DNA of 64,000 bases from Mariniphaga sp041684965. Lineage in GTDB: Bacteria; Bacteroidota; Bacteroidia; Bacteroidales; Prolixibacteraceae. A program made the position numbers and the translations under genes. Below, in pieces: positions 16,356 through 25,142 of the stretch (positions are counted from its first letter, which is position 1; each line of letters opens with the position of its first letter). The DNA lies in NCBI GenBank assembly GCA_041684965.1, contig JAWLGR010000007.1, forward strand, positions 124,001 through 188,000. The letters are read 5' to 3'. The notes below the pieces were generated by a model. It made no database searches. It saw only the letters and a list, made by a program, of their open reading frames with translations, and had not been told where the DNA came from.

Positions 16356-18206
16356 TTAAAATGCCTGCCCCACGCTTATAAAAAACTCAGGGTTTGTTTT
16401 CTCATTCCATAGCGGAAACCCAACATCAAATCGCACCGGGCCAATCGGTGTTTCAAACCTGAGCCCCGTCCCGGCAGCATACGACAGATTATTTAATCTG
16501 TAATGGTATGATTGTTCCCATACATTTCCTCCTTCAAAAAATGCTACCAGGCTCATTCGCCAGAACAATGGATACCTTACTTCAATGTTGCCTTCAAATA
16601 TACTTTTCCCTCCAAGAGGAGTGCCACTTTCTCTTTTAGGTCCCAGTCGGGCGCGTTGCCAACCCCGAATGGAATAGCTCCCTCCTGAATAAAAACGGTC
16701 TTCAACAGGGATGAACTGGCTGGTATCCGAAGAGTTAATCCCCCCGGCCATGATCCGTAAAGCCAAAACAATATCACTCAGCTCGTGGTAGGTTCTTAAA
16801 TCGCCCCAAAGCTGTGTGTAATTGAAATCACCTCCCAAAAAATATCCGTTAAACCTGAAACCTGTCGAAAAATTAATTCCACGATTTGGTGAAAACTGCG
16901 GTGTGGAATTATTGAGACGAGTAATAAACAAAAATCCCGATTTGCTATAGGGGAATTTATCGTTCTCATAATCTGCAAATTCCTCATCACCTGGTTCAAC
17001 TCGTTGTTCTGAGTCCTCAAGATAATAGGAAAGGTTGCTGTCAAGCCACTGGTTGAAAATGTAATTAAAAGGTATCCTGACACCAAATGTTCTGGTATCA
17101 TATCCCGGCTCAGAGTTGCGCATAATAAAAGGTTCTATTGCTATGGAGGTATTCATACCTATGAACTGAGGCTGTATCCACCGTAAACGGGCAGAATAAG
17201 GCTCAAGCCCTGAATGTTTTAACCGTAAATTTATTCTTCGTGCACCACCTAAAAATCCCCGGTAAGTAAAATCAAGAAAGGTTCTGAACTGTTCTTCTGT
17301 TCCATATCCGGCCCCAAACCGGGTGCTGATACGTGGCGCTTCTTCAACATATACCCTTACCGGAATGGGACTTTTTTCTGTATCACTTTCTTTTTGTGGT
17401 AAAACCGATACTATAGAAAACAACTGTAACCGGTAAAGGGCCTGACGTGTACGGGTTAAAAGATATTCATTGTAAAGGGCTCCTTCTTCATACTGAAGTT
17501 GTTTTCTTATAAATCCTTCTGACACATGTTCGTTTCCCATGATACTGGTTTCTCCAAAAAAGGAAAGCGTCCGGGCATTTACGTCGTATCGAATATCAGT
17601 TACCAGTTTAGAAGGTTTCAGGTTAAGCTGGTAGCTGGTTGTAGCATAACCATAACCTAATGTTTTGAATGCATCACTTATCAATTGCAAATCGTTATTC
17701 AAAGCTTCATCACGAAAACGTTCTTTAATTTTAAGTAACGGCTTGCGGTTCATTCTTCCGAATATTGAATCAAGGTTTACATTGCCAGCCTCTTCAGGAT
17801 AATCAATCTGTATGGTATCTACAATCACAGGATCCCCTTCTTCTATCTCAATAAGCAGGTTTAATTTGTTTTTTCTATCGTTTACCTGAATGGGTTCTAT
17901 ACTGGCTTGAACCTGAAGAAATCCTTCACTTTGATATGTCCGTACAAGACGTTCAATATCCAGATTAATAAGTTCTTCACTGTAAAGAAAAGGTTCTTCA
18001 TTGAGTATAACTTTCTCTAACCAGGAAACTTCCTTTAAGGCCATGTTTTCAAGTAAGAAACTTTTATCGAGGGTTCGGTTTCCACGAATTCTAACTTTGC
18101 GTACTTCATAATTTTCCTGAGCAAGTGCCTGCAAAACAGTTATGCTTAATAGAAAAAAGCTAATGAATAAATGCCGTAAAGGGTTTTGCATAAATTTCCG
18201 ATTCAT
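16356..18206 (-). CDS. tamA: BamA/TamA-family outer-membrane protein (POTRA and barrel)
   Basis: Omp85-superfamily protein of 616 residues, close to TamA (577 in E. coli) and well short of BamA (about 800). The signal peptide runs to about residue 29 (FISFFLLSITVLQALAQ). POTRA repeats follow to about 300 (for example VRKVRIRGNRTLDKSFLLENM and TSIMGNEHVSEGFIRKQL), and the rest is a 16-strand-type barrel with SGGSYSIRGWQRARLGP, the conserved strand and L6-type RGW motif, and RFDVGFPLW near the end. Located three bases before tamB on the same strand, it should work with TamB in outer-membrane assembly or lipid transport. Confidence 0.9.
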   Translation of the reverse strand: MNRKFMQNPLRHLFISFFLLSITVLQALAQENYEVRKVRIRGNRTLDKSFLLENMALKEVSWLEKVILNEEPFLYSEELINLDIERLVRTYQSEGFLQVQASIEPIQVNDRKNKLNLLIEIEEGDPVIVDTIQIDYPEEAGNVNLDSIFGRMNRKPLLKIKERFRDEALNNDLQLISDAFKTLGYGYATTSYQLNLKPSKLVTDIRYDVNARTLSFFGETSIMGNEHVSEGFIRKQLQYEEGALYNEYLLTRTRQALYRLQLFSIVSVLPQKESDTEKSPIPVRVYVEEAPRISTRFGAGYGTEEQFRTFLDFTYRGFLGGARRINLRLKHSGLEPYSARLRWIQPQFIGMNTSIAIEPFIMRNSEPGYDTRTFGVRIPFNYIFNQWLDSNLSYYLEDSEQRVEPGDEEFADYENDKFPYSKSGFLFITRLNNSTPQFSPNRGINFSTGFRFNGYFLGGDFNYTQLWGDLRTYHELSDIVLALRIMAGGINSSDTSQFIPVEDRFYSGGSYSIRGWQRARLGPKRESGTPLGGKSIFEGNIEVRYPLFWRMSLVAFFEGGNVWEQSYHYRLNNLSYAAGTGLRFETPIGPVRFDVGFPLWNEKTNPEFFISVGQAF

Positions 18207-18494
18207 CTAAAGTTGTTTGTCATCGCTCTACAGATTTTAAACCATTTGGCTATACCTTTGGCAGGTAAAAGTTGGAAATTCCTTAAAGTTAATGAAAATT
18301 TATTTCAGGTGGTTCAAATTTTATATTGTCAGACGCTGATTGTCGTAGAGAAAATTCTACACATTTCCCCAAACAGGTGGGGAAGGCTAATTCTAACTTG
18401 TTTTCTGCCACGAACATTTTAAAGGCATTAAGTGTCTTCTTGAATAGTTGCATACATTATTTTATTCCTGAATATAATGAATGTTTGATTATCG

Positions 18495-19415
18495 ATGAAG
18501 AAGAGCAAGGTTAAATCAGTTGTTTCTGATGTTTTAAAAATATTCAAAAATTCGTTCTCAAATTTTGGAACAAACCGTCCAGTGCAATTAGCTGGCACTA
18601 CTGCATATTTTGCAATTTTTTCCACTGCACCCATTATAATTATTATAATTTCCGTTTTCGGAAACATAACAGGAAACACTGCTATCCGGGAGAAAATCTT
18701 TGATGAGATGGAGAAAATGTTAGGAAGCGACAGTACTGAATTGCTGCAACAAACAATAGATAATTATAATATCGTTGAAAATAGTACGTTGGGTACTATT
18801 TTAGGCATTGTCATATTTATTGTTTCAGCTACTACTTTATTTAGTCAGTTGCAAAATTCCATTAATTTTATTTGGAGGGTAAAAGTAAAGTCAAGTTTGA
18901 AAGTTAGTATTGTAAATTTATTAAGAACCAGAGCATTTTCGTTTGCTGTTATTATGGGGTTGGGATTTTTATTGCTTGTTTCTTTAATTATTGATGCTTC
19001 TATTGGCATTTTAAGGGAATTTTTAACTTCCCAGTTCACTGAGCATTTTATAATTCTGGCCCAAACTATTAACCTTGTAATATCACTTGGTGTGGTTGCT
19101 GTAATTACCGCATTTGTATATCGTTTCTTACCCGATGTGCATGTTGATTGGAGTGCAGCCTGGTTTGGAGCAGGTGTGACATCTCTTTTATTTGCATTAG
19201 GCCGGTTAGTGTTAAGCATGATTATAAGGAATACCGAATTGGGCGTTATTTATGGGGCTGCCGGTTCTATTGTTGTCCTTCTGGTGTGGGTTTATTTCGT
19301 TTCACTTATATTTTACTTTGGAGTTGAACTCACACATCAATTCTCTCTTTATTATGGCCACGATAATCTTCCCCGAAATTATGCCGGTACTTTTGAAATC
19401 TATTCTGTGGAATAA
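18495..19415 (+). CDS. YihY/BrkB-family inner-membrane protein
   Basis: A 306-residue integral membrane protein of the YihY (BrkB) family with about six hydrophobic segments. These include TTAYFAIFSTAPIIIIIISV, GTILGIVIFIVSATTLFSQ, AFSFAVIMGLGFLLLVSLI, ILAQTINLVISLGVVAVIT, WFGAGVTSLLFALGRLVLS and GSIVVLLVWVYFVSLIFYF. The conserved phrases YGAAGSIVVLLVWVY and FGVELT are the family signature near the C-terminus. The function is not established; members were first linked to serum resistance in Bordetella and wrongly called RNase BN. It is a single-gene unit, divergent from tamA and convergent with csbD. Confidence 0.88.
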   Translation: MKKSKVKSVVSDVLKIFKNSFSNFGTNRPVQLAGTTAYFAIFSTAPIIIIIISVFGNITGNTAIREKIFDEMEKMLGSDSTELLQQTIDNYNIVENSTLGTILGIVIFIVSATTLFSQLQNSINFIWRVKVKSSLKVSIVNLLRTRAFSFAVIMGLGFLLLVSLIIDASIGILREFLTSQFTEHFIILAQTINLVISLGVVAVITAFVYRFLPDVHVDWSAAWFGAGVTSLLFALGRLVLSMIIRNTELGVIYGAAGSIVVLLVWVYFVSLIFYFGVELTHQFSLYYGHDNLPRNYAGTFEIYSVE

Positions 19416-19438
19416 CTTGTACAATTTATTCTGGCCAT

Positions 19439-19465
19439 AAAAAAACCGGCTACCATCAGCCGGTT
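19439..19465 (-). terminator. Terminator of the csbD operon
   Basis: AACCGGCT pairs perfectly with AGCCGGTT around ACCATC. On the minus strand it is followed by seven T, so it ends the csbD transcript; it may also serve the convergent brkB-type gene, 23 bases after whose stop the element begins. Confidence 0.85.
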
Positions 19466-19501
19466 AAGTACATTTAATTACTGAATTTAATATTTCTTAT
19501 C

Positions 19502-19648
19502 TTATCTCCCTCTGATTAGAGTTAATAAAATAGATATAATTGCAAATATCAGCAGGATATGAATCAGGTTTCCGAAAGTAAAAATGAAAAATCCAAAAAT
19601 CCAACCAATCACCAGTATAATTGCAATTATGTACAGGAGTGTCCTCAT
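19502..19648 (-). CDS. Small hydrophobic membrane protein (lmo0937/DUF5670 type)
   Basis: A 48-codon gene of a well-known tiny membrane-protein type. The product begins MRTLLYIIAIILVIGWIFG and ends LLTLIRGR; nearly all of it is two hydrophobic segments with a Gly-Asn turn and a basic C-terminus. Its ATG overlaps the csbD stop as ATGA (19645-19648), so translation is coupled. Such peptides are often encoded beside stress genes like csbD; their function is unknown. It is easily missed because of its length, but the frame, the overlap and the terminator directly downstream all support it. Confidence 0.8.
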   Translation of the reverse strand: MRTLLYIIAIILVIGWIFGFFIFTFGNLIHILLIFAIISILLTLIRGR

Positions 19649-19833
19649 TTCATTGATTTGAGTTCCTTTACAACTTCCTCACGTGTCTTTCCGGTTTTCT
19701 TCTGTATACGTCCAACAAGTTCTTCTTCTTTGCCTTCTACATACATAAGATCATCGTCAGTAAGATCAGCGTACTTCTGCTTTAAATTTCCCTTTAGTAC
19801 ATTCCAGTTTCCTTTAATTTCCAATCTGTCCAT
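19645..19833 (-). CDS. csbD: CsbD-family stress-response protein
   Basis: A 62-residue hydrophilic CsbD-family protein. It carries the family pattern WNVLKGNLKQKYADLTDDDL and EGKEEELVGRIQKKTGKTREEV. In Bacillus subtilis csbD belongs to the general stress regulon, and homologues across bacteria are induced by stress; the molecular function is unknown. It is the first gene of a two-gene unit with the small membrane protein overlapping its stop. A perfect inverted repeat lies 35 bases upstream of its ATG. Confidence 0.9.
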   Translation of the reverse strand: MDRLEIKGNWNVLKGNLKQKYADLTDDDLMYVEGKEEELVGRIQKKTGKTREEVVKELKSMK

Positions 19834-19867
19834 AACATTAAATTTATTTATTAAAATTTTAGATTCC

Positions 19868-19884
19868 TGCCATTAAAAATGGCA
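19868..19884. promoter_or_regulatory. Perfect inverted repeat upstream of csbD
   Basis: TGCCATT and AATGGCA are separated by AAA. The element sits 35 bases before the csbD ATG, where an operator or a small leader hairpin could act. No consensus TAnnTTTG box was found for csbD, in keeping with an alternative sigma factor, though this is speculation. Confidence 0.35.
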
Positions 19885-20320
19885 TTCAGAATAATGTATT
19901 AGAAAAACTGTGCCGTATTTTGATATTCGTTATAATTAAATGACTCATAGTTATTTATGCTAAAATATGAAATAAATGGGAAACACCAATATGTATAATA
20001 GAATACACATTCTGTTCTTAAATTACACACTCGTACTGAATATTCATAAAGTATATGTTCAAATAATATTTTTCTAAAGCTTCTTTTTATCAGGTAATAA
20101 ACAAATCTCCAAAATAAGGTATCTGTTGATTTTTTCCTCAGTTTGCGTAGATTATCCTCAGTGAGAGGCGAAAAACTATTGCAAAGATTTTAGTAGGTAA
20201 AATTAAATAATCGTTTTTATTTACTTGATTTTCAATATTATACAATAATAGTAAATTAAATGGAATTTTTGGCATTGTATTTTCAAAAGGATATATCAGA
20301 ATGTTTAACTTTTAAATAAA
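19885..20320. other. Intergenic region between csbD and the acidic lipoprotein gene
   Basis: AT-rich stretch between divergent genes. Beyond the inverted repeat described separately, no ORF, RNA gene or match to TTTG-TAnnTTTG was recognised. It presumably carries the promoters of both flanking genes in a form that could not be identified. Confidence 0.5.
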
Positions 20321-20926
20321 ATGAAGATGAAAACAAGGAAAAATTTTAAAATTTCTTTTACAATAATTACCTTTTTGATTGCAGGATTATTTATTTCCTG
20401 TCAACGAGGTGAAAGAATTGATGAGAGAGTACAAAATGAAGTGGAAGATTTGAGAGATAATTTGAATGATCTTTCTGAAAATGATTCAGATTTCTCTGAT
20501 AAACTTCATAGCGAGCTTGAAGATTTTGAAGAATCAATGAACGACCTGAAGGAAGATATTAATGAGTCCGGAGAACAGGTTAGTATGGAGATTAGGCAGG
20601 CTATAAATGATCTCCAGGCAGAAGCACGGTCCCTTAGAATGAAAGTGGAACGTAGAACCGATGTTGATGATGATTCTGGTATAGTTGGCGATTTTGGAAT
20701 AGATGATGATGACGCTGTCGGTGGAGATCGTACAGCTCAGGCACAAAGAGATACAACTATCCGGGATACAACCGATACTGGTCAGGGACTATTTGGTGAT
20801 AATACCGGGGGCGTTCATACAATTGATCAGGAAATAAGGGCAGATTTTCAAAATTTCAGACAAAACGTTAACCAGTGGGTTGACAGGCTTTCTACCGGAA
20901 CAAATAACCAACAAGGTTATAATTGA
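20321..20926 (+). CDS. Acidic coiled-coil lipoprotein of unknown function
   Basis: A 201-residue protein not recognised as a named family. It has a lipoprotein signal with lipobox LFISC (Cys27). Residues about 35-110 are a charged helical, coiled-coil-like stretch (EVEDLRDNLNDLSENDSDF, LEDFEESMNDLKEDI), followed by an Asp-rich linker (DVDDDSG, DDDDAVGG), a Thr/Asp segment (RDTTIRDTTDTGQ) and a short helix ending in WVDRLSTG. The overall charge is strongly negative. It is a single-gene unit with a terminator behind it and lies next to stress genes. A cell-envelope stress or spacer role is possible but unsupported. Confidence 0.7.
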   Translation: MKMKTRKNFKISFTIITFLIAGLFISCQRGERIDERVQNEVEDLRDNLNDLSENDSDFSDKLHSELEDFEESMNDLKEDINESGEQVSMEIRQAINDLQAEARSLRMKVERRTDVDDDSGIVGDFGIDDDDAVGGDRTAQAQRDTTIRDTTDTGQGLFGDNTGGVHTIDQEIRADFQNFRQNVNQWVDRLSTGTNNQQGYN

Positions 20927-20975
20927 TAAAGGGATAAAGTTTAGTTTTTGTAGGTTTGGTTTTAATTAACTTGAA

Positions 20976-21001
20976 GCAGGCGGTCTGAAAAGTCCGCCTG
21001 C
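20976..21001. terminator. Strong hairpin between convergent genes
   Basis: GCAGGCGG pairs perfectly with CCGCCTGC around a ten-base loop, flanked by AA on the left and TTT on the right. It can terminate the lipoprotein gene and, less strongly, the convergent P-type ATPase gene. Confidence 0.75.
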
Positions 21002-21067
21002 TTTCATTATTGGTAGGCTGGTAAGAAGTGAGCAAGTAACGGAATGTTTTGAAGAAACTTATCGGAA

Positions 21068-23158
21068 CTACTTGCTCCTAAGAATTCTCATTGCATTGAA
21101 AACGGCAAGAAGCGCCACTCCCATATCTCCAAATACTGCTTCCCACATCGTTGCAATGCCTGCAATTCCCAAAGTAATAAAAAACAATTTCACCCCAAGG
21201 GCAAAGAAGATATTTTGCCAAACTACAGTCCTTGTTTTTTTTGCAATATCAATGGCATCAGCCACCTTTGACGGAGAATCAGTCATCAGAACCACATCAG
21301 CAGTTTCTATAGCTGCATCTGAACCAAGGGCACCCATTGCAATCCCCACATCTGCACGGGCAAGTACCGGCGAATCGTTAATGCCATCGCCCGCAAAAGC
21401 TACTTTACCATTACTTTCAGACATCAGCATTTCAATGTGTCGTACTTTATCTTCAGGCAACAAGTCGTAGTAATAGCGATCAACCTTTAATTCTGTTGCC
21501 ATCCATTCAGTTGCATTTTTGTTATCACCGGTAAGAATTACCGTTTGGATATTTTTAGCCTTTAATTTTTCAATTGCCTGTTGAGCATCGGGTTTTAAGC
21601 TGTCGGAAATAAGTATGCAACCGGCAAAAGTCCCATTTACCGCAATATATACCACGGTTCCCCTTGTAAACTCATTTTTCTGAAAAGCAATATTTTCCCG
21701 ATGCATCAACTTGTCATTGCCGGCAAGTATGATTTTTCCATCAATGATTGCCAACATTCCATGTCCTGAAATTTCTTCTGCCTGTCCGGCTATTGTACTT
21801 AAATTTTTAATGCCTGATGCTTCCCGGATGGACTTAGCAATGGGATGATTGGAATGTGCTTCAGCATAGGCTGCATAATTTAACACTTCCTTTTCGGAAA
21901 AACCACGCGCTGCAATAATTTTCGACACTTTAAATTCTCCCCGGGTAAGTGTTCCTGTTTTATCGAATACAACTGTTTCTATTTGAGTCAGAGCATCCAG
22001 GAAGTTGGAGCCTTTTACCAGTATCCCTTTTCGGGAAGCCGCACCGATACCTCCGAAATAGCCCAGGGGGATACTTATTACCAGGGCGCAGGGACAGGAA
22101 ACAACAAGCACAACCAATGCCCTGTAAATCCAGTCATTAAATGTTTGGTCAGCAAAAAGCAGGGGTGGAATGATTGCCAGGAACAGCGCCGCGAACACAA
22201 CCACCGGAGTATAATATCGTGCAAAACTGGTTATGAATTTTTCTGTTTCAGCCTTTTTTGAGGAGGCATTTTCTACTAATTCAAGTATCCGCGAAATAGA
22301 AGAATCACCAAATGATTTCGTAACCTGTATTTTTAGCATGCCGCTTTGGTTTATCATTCCCGATAAAACTTCATCTGTTCTTTTTATTTTACGGGGTACG
22401 CTTTCACCTGTTAAAGCCGAAGTGTCGATAAAAGATTTGCCTTCTGTAACTATACCGTCAACCGGTATTTTTTCTCCCGCCCGAACAACAATAAAATCTC
22501 CCGGGTTTAAAGTTTCAGGAGATACTCTGATTACTTTCCCGTTTTCAGATAGATTGGCATAAATTGGTTTTAATTCAAGCAGTGATTGCACAGACCTTCG
22601 CGAACGATTTACTGAAATATCCTGAAAAAATTCACCCACAACATAAAAAAGCATAACAGCTACAGCTTCGGGCATTTCTCCTATAACTATGGCCCCCAGA
22701 GTAGCAATTGTCATCAGAAAATATTCACTGAATACTCGTCCATGAATGATGTTTTTCACTGCAAGGGCTATAACTTTCCTTCCCACAATTATATAGGCTA
22801 GCCCAAATACTAAAAATTCCAGGCTGCGGTAAGGAGTACTACGTAACTCCTCTCTATAAAAAAGTCCGGCAAGCAAGAGGAGTAATCCACCTATAGCCTG
22901 AAAAATTGTACGCTGGTTTGCCGCTATTTCATGTGATGAAATGAGTTTCTTTTTTTCATAAAATTCTTCCAGTTCGGCATCTGGCTCAATTTCCTGAATT
23001 TTTTGCTTCACCTCATCTAAATTTTCAGTGTCAAGCGTAATGGATTCAGTTGCAAAATCTACAGCCACAAATTTTACATCCTCCAGTTTACGTAAACCTT
23101 CTTCAATTCGTGCAGCACACGATGCGCAGTCAAGGTTTTTTATCCGGTACTTCTTCAT
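21068..23158 (-). CDS. Heavy-metal P-type ATPase, Zn/Cd/Pb exporter type
   Basis: P1B-type ATPase of 696 residues. A heavy-metal-associated domain at the N-terminus carries Cys11 and Cys14 (LDCASC). Then come transmembrane helices, the actuator loop TGES (about 250-253), the metal-channel CPC motif at 355-357 and the phosphorylated Asp399 in DKTGTLT, with GDGINDSP in the hinge. CPC plus an Asp in the last membrane segment (FGDMGVALLAVFNAMRILR) fits the ZntA/CadA subgroup that pumps Zn, Cd or Pb out of the cytoplasm, not the copper subgroup. No metal regulator is adjacent; a TTGAA-N8-TTCAA repeat lies at 23188-23205, about 30 bases upstream of its start. Confidence 0.92.
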   Translation of the reverse strand: MKKYRIKNLDCASCAARIEEGLRKLEDVKFVAVDFATESITLDTENLDEVKQKIQEIEPDAELEEFYEKKKLISSHEIAANQRTIFQAIGGLLLLLAGLFYREELRSTPYRSLEFLVFGLAYIIVGRKVIALAVKNIIHGRVFSEYFLMTIATLGAIVIGEMPEAVAVMLFYVVGEFFQDISVNRSRRSVQSLLELKPIYANLSENGKVIRVSPETLNPGDFIVVRAGEKIPVDGIVTEGKSFIDTSALTGESVPRKIKRTDEVLSGMINQSGMLKIQVTKSFGDSSISRILELVENASSKKAETEKFITSFARYYTPVVVFAALFLAIIPPLLFADQTFNDWIYRALVVLVVSCPCALVISIPLGYFGGIGAASRKGILVKGSNFLDALTQIETVVFDKTGTLTRGEFKVSKIIAARGFSEKEVLNYAAYAEAHSNHPIAKSIREASGIKNLSTIAGQAEEISGHGMLAIIDGKIILAGNDKLMHRENIAFQKNEFTRGTVVYIAVNGTFAGCILISDSLKPDAQQAIEKLKAKNIQTVILTGDNKNATEWMATELKVDRYYYDLLPEDKVRHIEMLMSESNGKVAFAGDGINDSPVLARADVGIAMGALGSDAAIETADVVLMTDSPSKVADAIDIAKKTRTVVWQNIFFALGVKLFFITLGIAGIATMWEAVFGDMGVALLAVFNAMRILRSK

Positions 23159-23460
23159 TTCAATATCCCTTCATCTGGAAACAGGGGTTGAATTTGATTG
23201 TTCAAAACAGGTCATCCAGAGATGTGTTAAAAAATATTACAATAAAAAAATTATAGAATTCTCATTTTTAAGCCTGTTGGAAAAAATATCTCAGCGTTTT
23301 TGGGTCCATCATCCACCATGAAACAGATTTTTACAGATGTGAGATTCTAAGTTATTAATTTTAGATTCGTACATTCTCATGACCGATTTTTAAGATGTTG
23401 CTAAATTAAAGTAATTTTATCTGAAAATGTATGTTGTAATTAATAAGAAAACAGGATGTT
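23159..23460. other. Divergent intergenic region, ATPase gene / amidase gene
   Basis: Apart from the short inverted repeat TTGAA-N8-TTCAA at 23188-23205, nothing was recognised. No match to the Bacteroidota promoter consensus could be supported on either strand. Confidence 0.45.
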
Positions 23461-24240
23461 ATGGAAATACTAAAAGTTGCTCTGCTCCAAGCTGATATCA
23501 TCTGGGAGCAGCCGGCTGCCAATATTAAAAATTACGAAACACTCTTATCGGGGGTAGGGAAGACTGATTTAATTGTCCTGCCCGAAATGTTTACAACTGG
23601 TTTTTCTATGAACTGCAAAATGCATTGTGAATCAATGGATGGCTCATCGGTACAATGGATGAAAAGGACTGCATCAAAAAAAAATGCTTTAGTTACAGGT
23701 ACTTTGATAATTGAAGAGCATGGAAAATTTTACAACCGTTGTCTGTGGATTTATCCTGATGGCACTGTCAGTCATTACGACAAACATCATTTGTTTACCA
23801 TGAGTGGTGAACATCTATATTATACTCCGGGTAAAGAAAGATTGATAGTTGAATATAAAGGCTGGCGGTTTTGCCCGTTAATTTGTTATGATATTAGATT
23901 TCCGGTATGGAGCCGTAATACGGATAATTACGATGTTCTGTTGTATATGACCAATTGGCCATCGGCACGCCATTATGTATGGAAAAGCCTGTTAGTGGCA
24001 AGAGCAATTGAAAATCAGGCATATTGTATTGGTGTAAACAGGGTGGGTTCAGATGGTGAAGGAAATTTATACCATGGAGATTCAGCACTTGTCGATCCCA
24101 GAGGCTTTGCCACTTTTTTAGGGCCAGCTGAAAAGGTGGAAACTTTTACAATATCGTACAGTGAGTTGCATCGTTTCCGGGAATTATTTCCTGTTCTAAA
24201 TGACCGGGATTCTTTTACTTTTAATGGAAATGGTTCTTAA
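23461..24240 (+). CDS. Nitrilase-superfamily amidase, YafV/omega-amidase type
   Basis: A 259-residue carbon-nitrogen hydrolase. The catalytic triad is visible as Glu42 (VLPEMFTTGF), Lys108 (YDKHHLF) and Cys142 (PLICYDIRFPVW). The phrases HLFTMSGEH, NWPSARHYVW and RAIENQAYCIGVNRVG are typical of YafV-like omega-amidases, which hydrolyse 2-oxoglutaramate and 2-oxosuccinamate, metabolite-repair products of glutamine and asparagine transamination. The stop codon overlaps the stop of the convergent MinD-like gene by four bases (TTAA at 24237-24240). An AGGA ribosome-binding site precedes the ATG. The substrate assignment is by family only. Confidence 0.88.
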   Translation: MEILKVALLQADIIWEQPAANIKNYETLLSGVGKTDLIVLPEMFTTGFSMNCKMHCESMDGSSVQWMKRTASKKNALVTGTLIIEEHGKFYNRCLWIYPDGTVSHYDKHHLFTMSGEHLYYTPGKERLIVEYKGWRFCPLICYDIRFPVWSRNTDNYDVLLYMTNWPSARHYVWKSLLVARAIENQAYCIGVNRVGSDGEGNLYHGDSALVDPRGFATFLGPAEKVETFTISYSELHRFRELFPVLNDRDSFTFNGNGS

Positions 24241-25142
24241 ACTGATTTTGCTACAGCTTCTGATTTTTGATGCGGAAAATTGATGAGATTTTTCCAGACT
24301 GAAGATATCGCCATGCCTGCTTGGGAACCGGGTGCATATTCAATAATACTTTTTCCTGCAACCATTGCTTTCACCATTCCTGCATCAAAAGCAATTTTCC
24401 CGGCAATATAAGTATCTGTTTCTTTAAAATGATTTTCAATCCGGATAGTAACTGCAGGGTTAAGATTGAACTTATTAATAATTACAAAAAGAGGTAATTT
24501 TAAAGACCGCACCAGACTTGACAATCGAATGGCATCATGAAGGCCAGCAAGTGTCGGCTCTGTTACCAGCAACACAATATCTGTGCCTGTTAAAGAGGCT
24601 ATTACCGGGCAGCCAATGCCCGGTGGCCCATCACTGACTATGTATTCAGCCTTTATCATTTCAGCAATTTCTCTTGCCTTTAGTCTTAACTGAGTAACCA
24701 GCTTTCCCGAGTTTTCTTCTCCTGCCCCCATCCGTGCATAAATTAAATGTCCAAAACGGGTATCTGAAATAAACCACCTGTTGTTGAAAAATTCATCCAT
24801 CCGGATAGCTTCTTCGGGGCAGATATGAGAACACAGACCACACCCTTCACAATGAATTGGATTTATTTCAGGAATCCCTGCTGGTGTTATATGGATTGCT
24901 CCAAAGCGGCAGTAGGTTGAACATATTCCACAACCGGAACATTTGTCCGCAACAATCACAGCTTTTTTCCCGCTGCTGAATGTATGTTCCTCTTTTATTA
25001 CAGGTTTTAGTATAAGATGAAGATCGGGTGCATCCACATCGTTGTCACAAAAAACTGCATTTCCACTTAATGAAGCAAAAGCTGCAGCAATGCTTGTTTT
25101 CCCTGTACCTCCTTTTCCGCTGAGGATGGTTATTTCAATCAT
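24237..25142 (-). CDS. MinD-like P-loop ATPase with inserted ferredoxin domain (second copy)
   Basis: A 301-residue ATPase of the MinD/NubP superfamily with an internal 2[4Fe-4S] ferredoxin insert. The deviant Walker A is GKGGTGKTS (9-17). Two C-x2-C-x2-C-x3-C motifs follow at about 69-120 (CSGCGICSTYC and CEGCGLCSHIC). SDGPPGIGCPVIASLTGTD is the switch II region. This architecture is known from the 'orange protein' (ORP) clusters of anaerobes, beside NifX-like proteins as here. Its ATG overlaps the stop of the preceding paralogue by four bases, so the two are probably made in equal amounts and may form a heterodimer. The function is not settled. Confidence 0.88.
   Translation of the reverse strand: MIEITILSGKGGTGKTSIAAAFASLSGNAVFCDNDVDAPDLHLILKPVIKEEHTFSSGKKAVIVADKCSGCGICSTYCRFGAIHITPAGIPEINPIHCEGCGLCSHICPEEAIRMDEFFNNRWFISDTRFGHLIYARMGAGEENSGKLVTQLRLKAREIAEMIKAEYIVSDGPPGIGCPVIASLTGTDIVLLVTEPTLAGLHDAIRLSSLVRSLKLPLFVIINKFNLNPAVTIRIENHFKETDTYIAGKIAFDAGMVKAMVAGKSIIEYAPGSQAGMAISSVWKNLINFPHQKSEAVAKSV

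Noticed and set aside
20262..20300. Sigma-54-like element (TGGCA) ahead of the acidic lipoprotein gene
   Set aside because: The -12 GC and the correct spacing are missing.
23188..23205. TTGAA-N8-TTCAA as a metal-responsive operator of the P-type ATPase
   Set aside because: The arms are short and AT-rich enough to occur by chance, and no metal-sensing regulator gene is close by.
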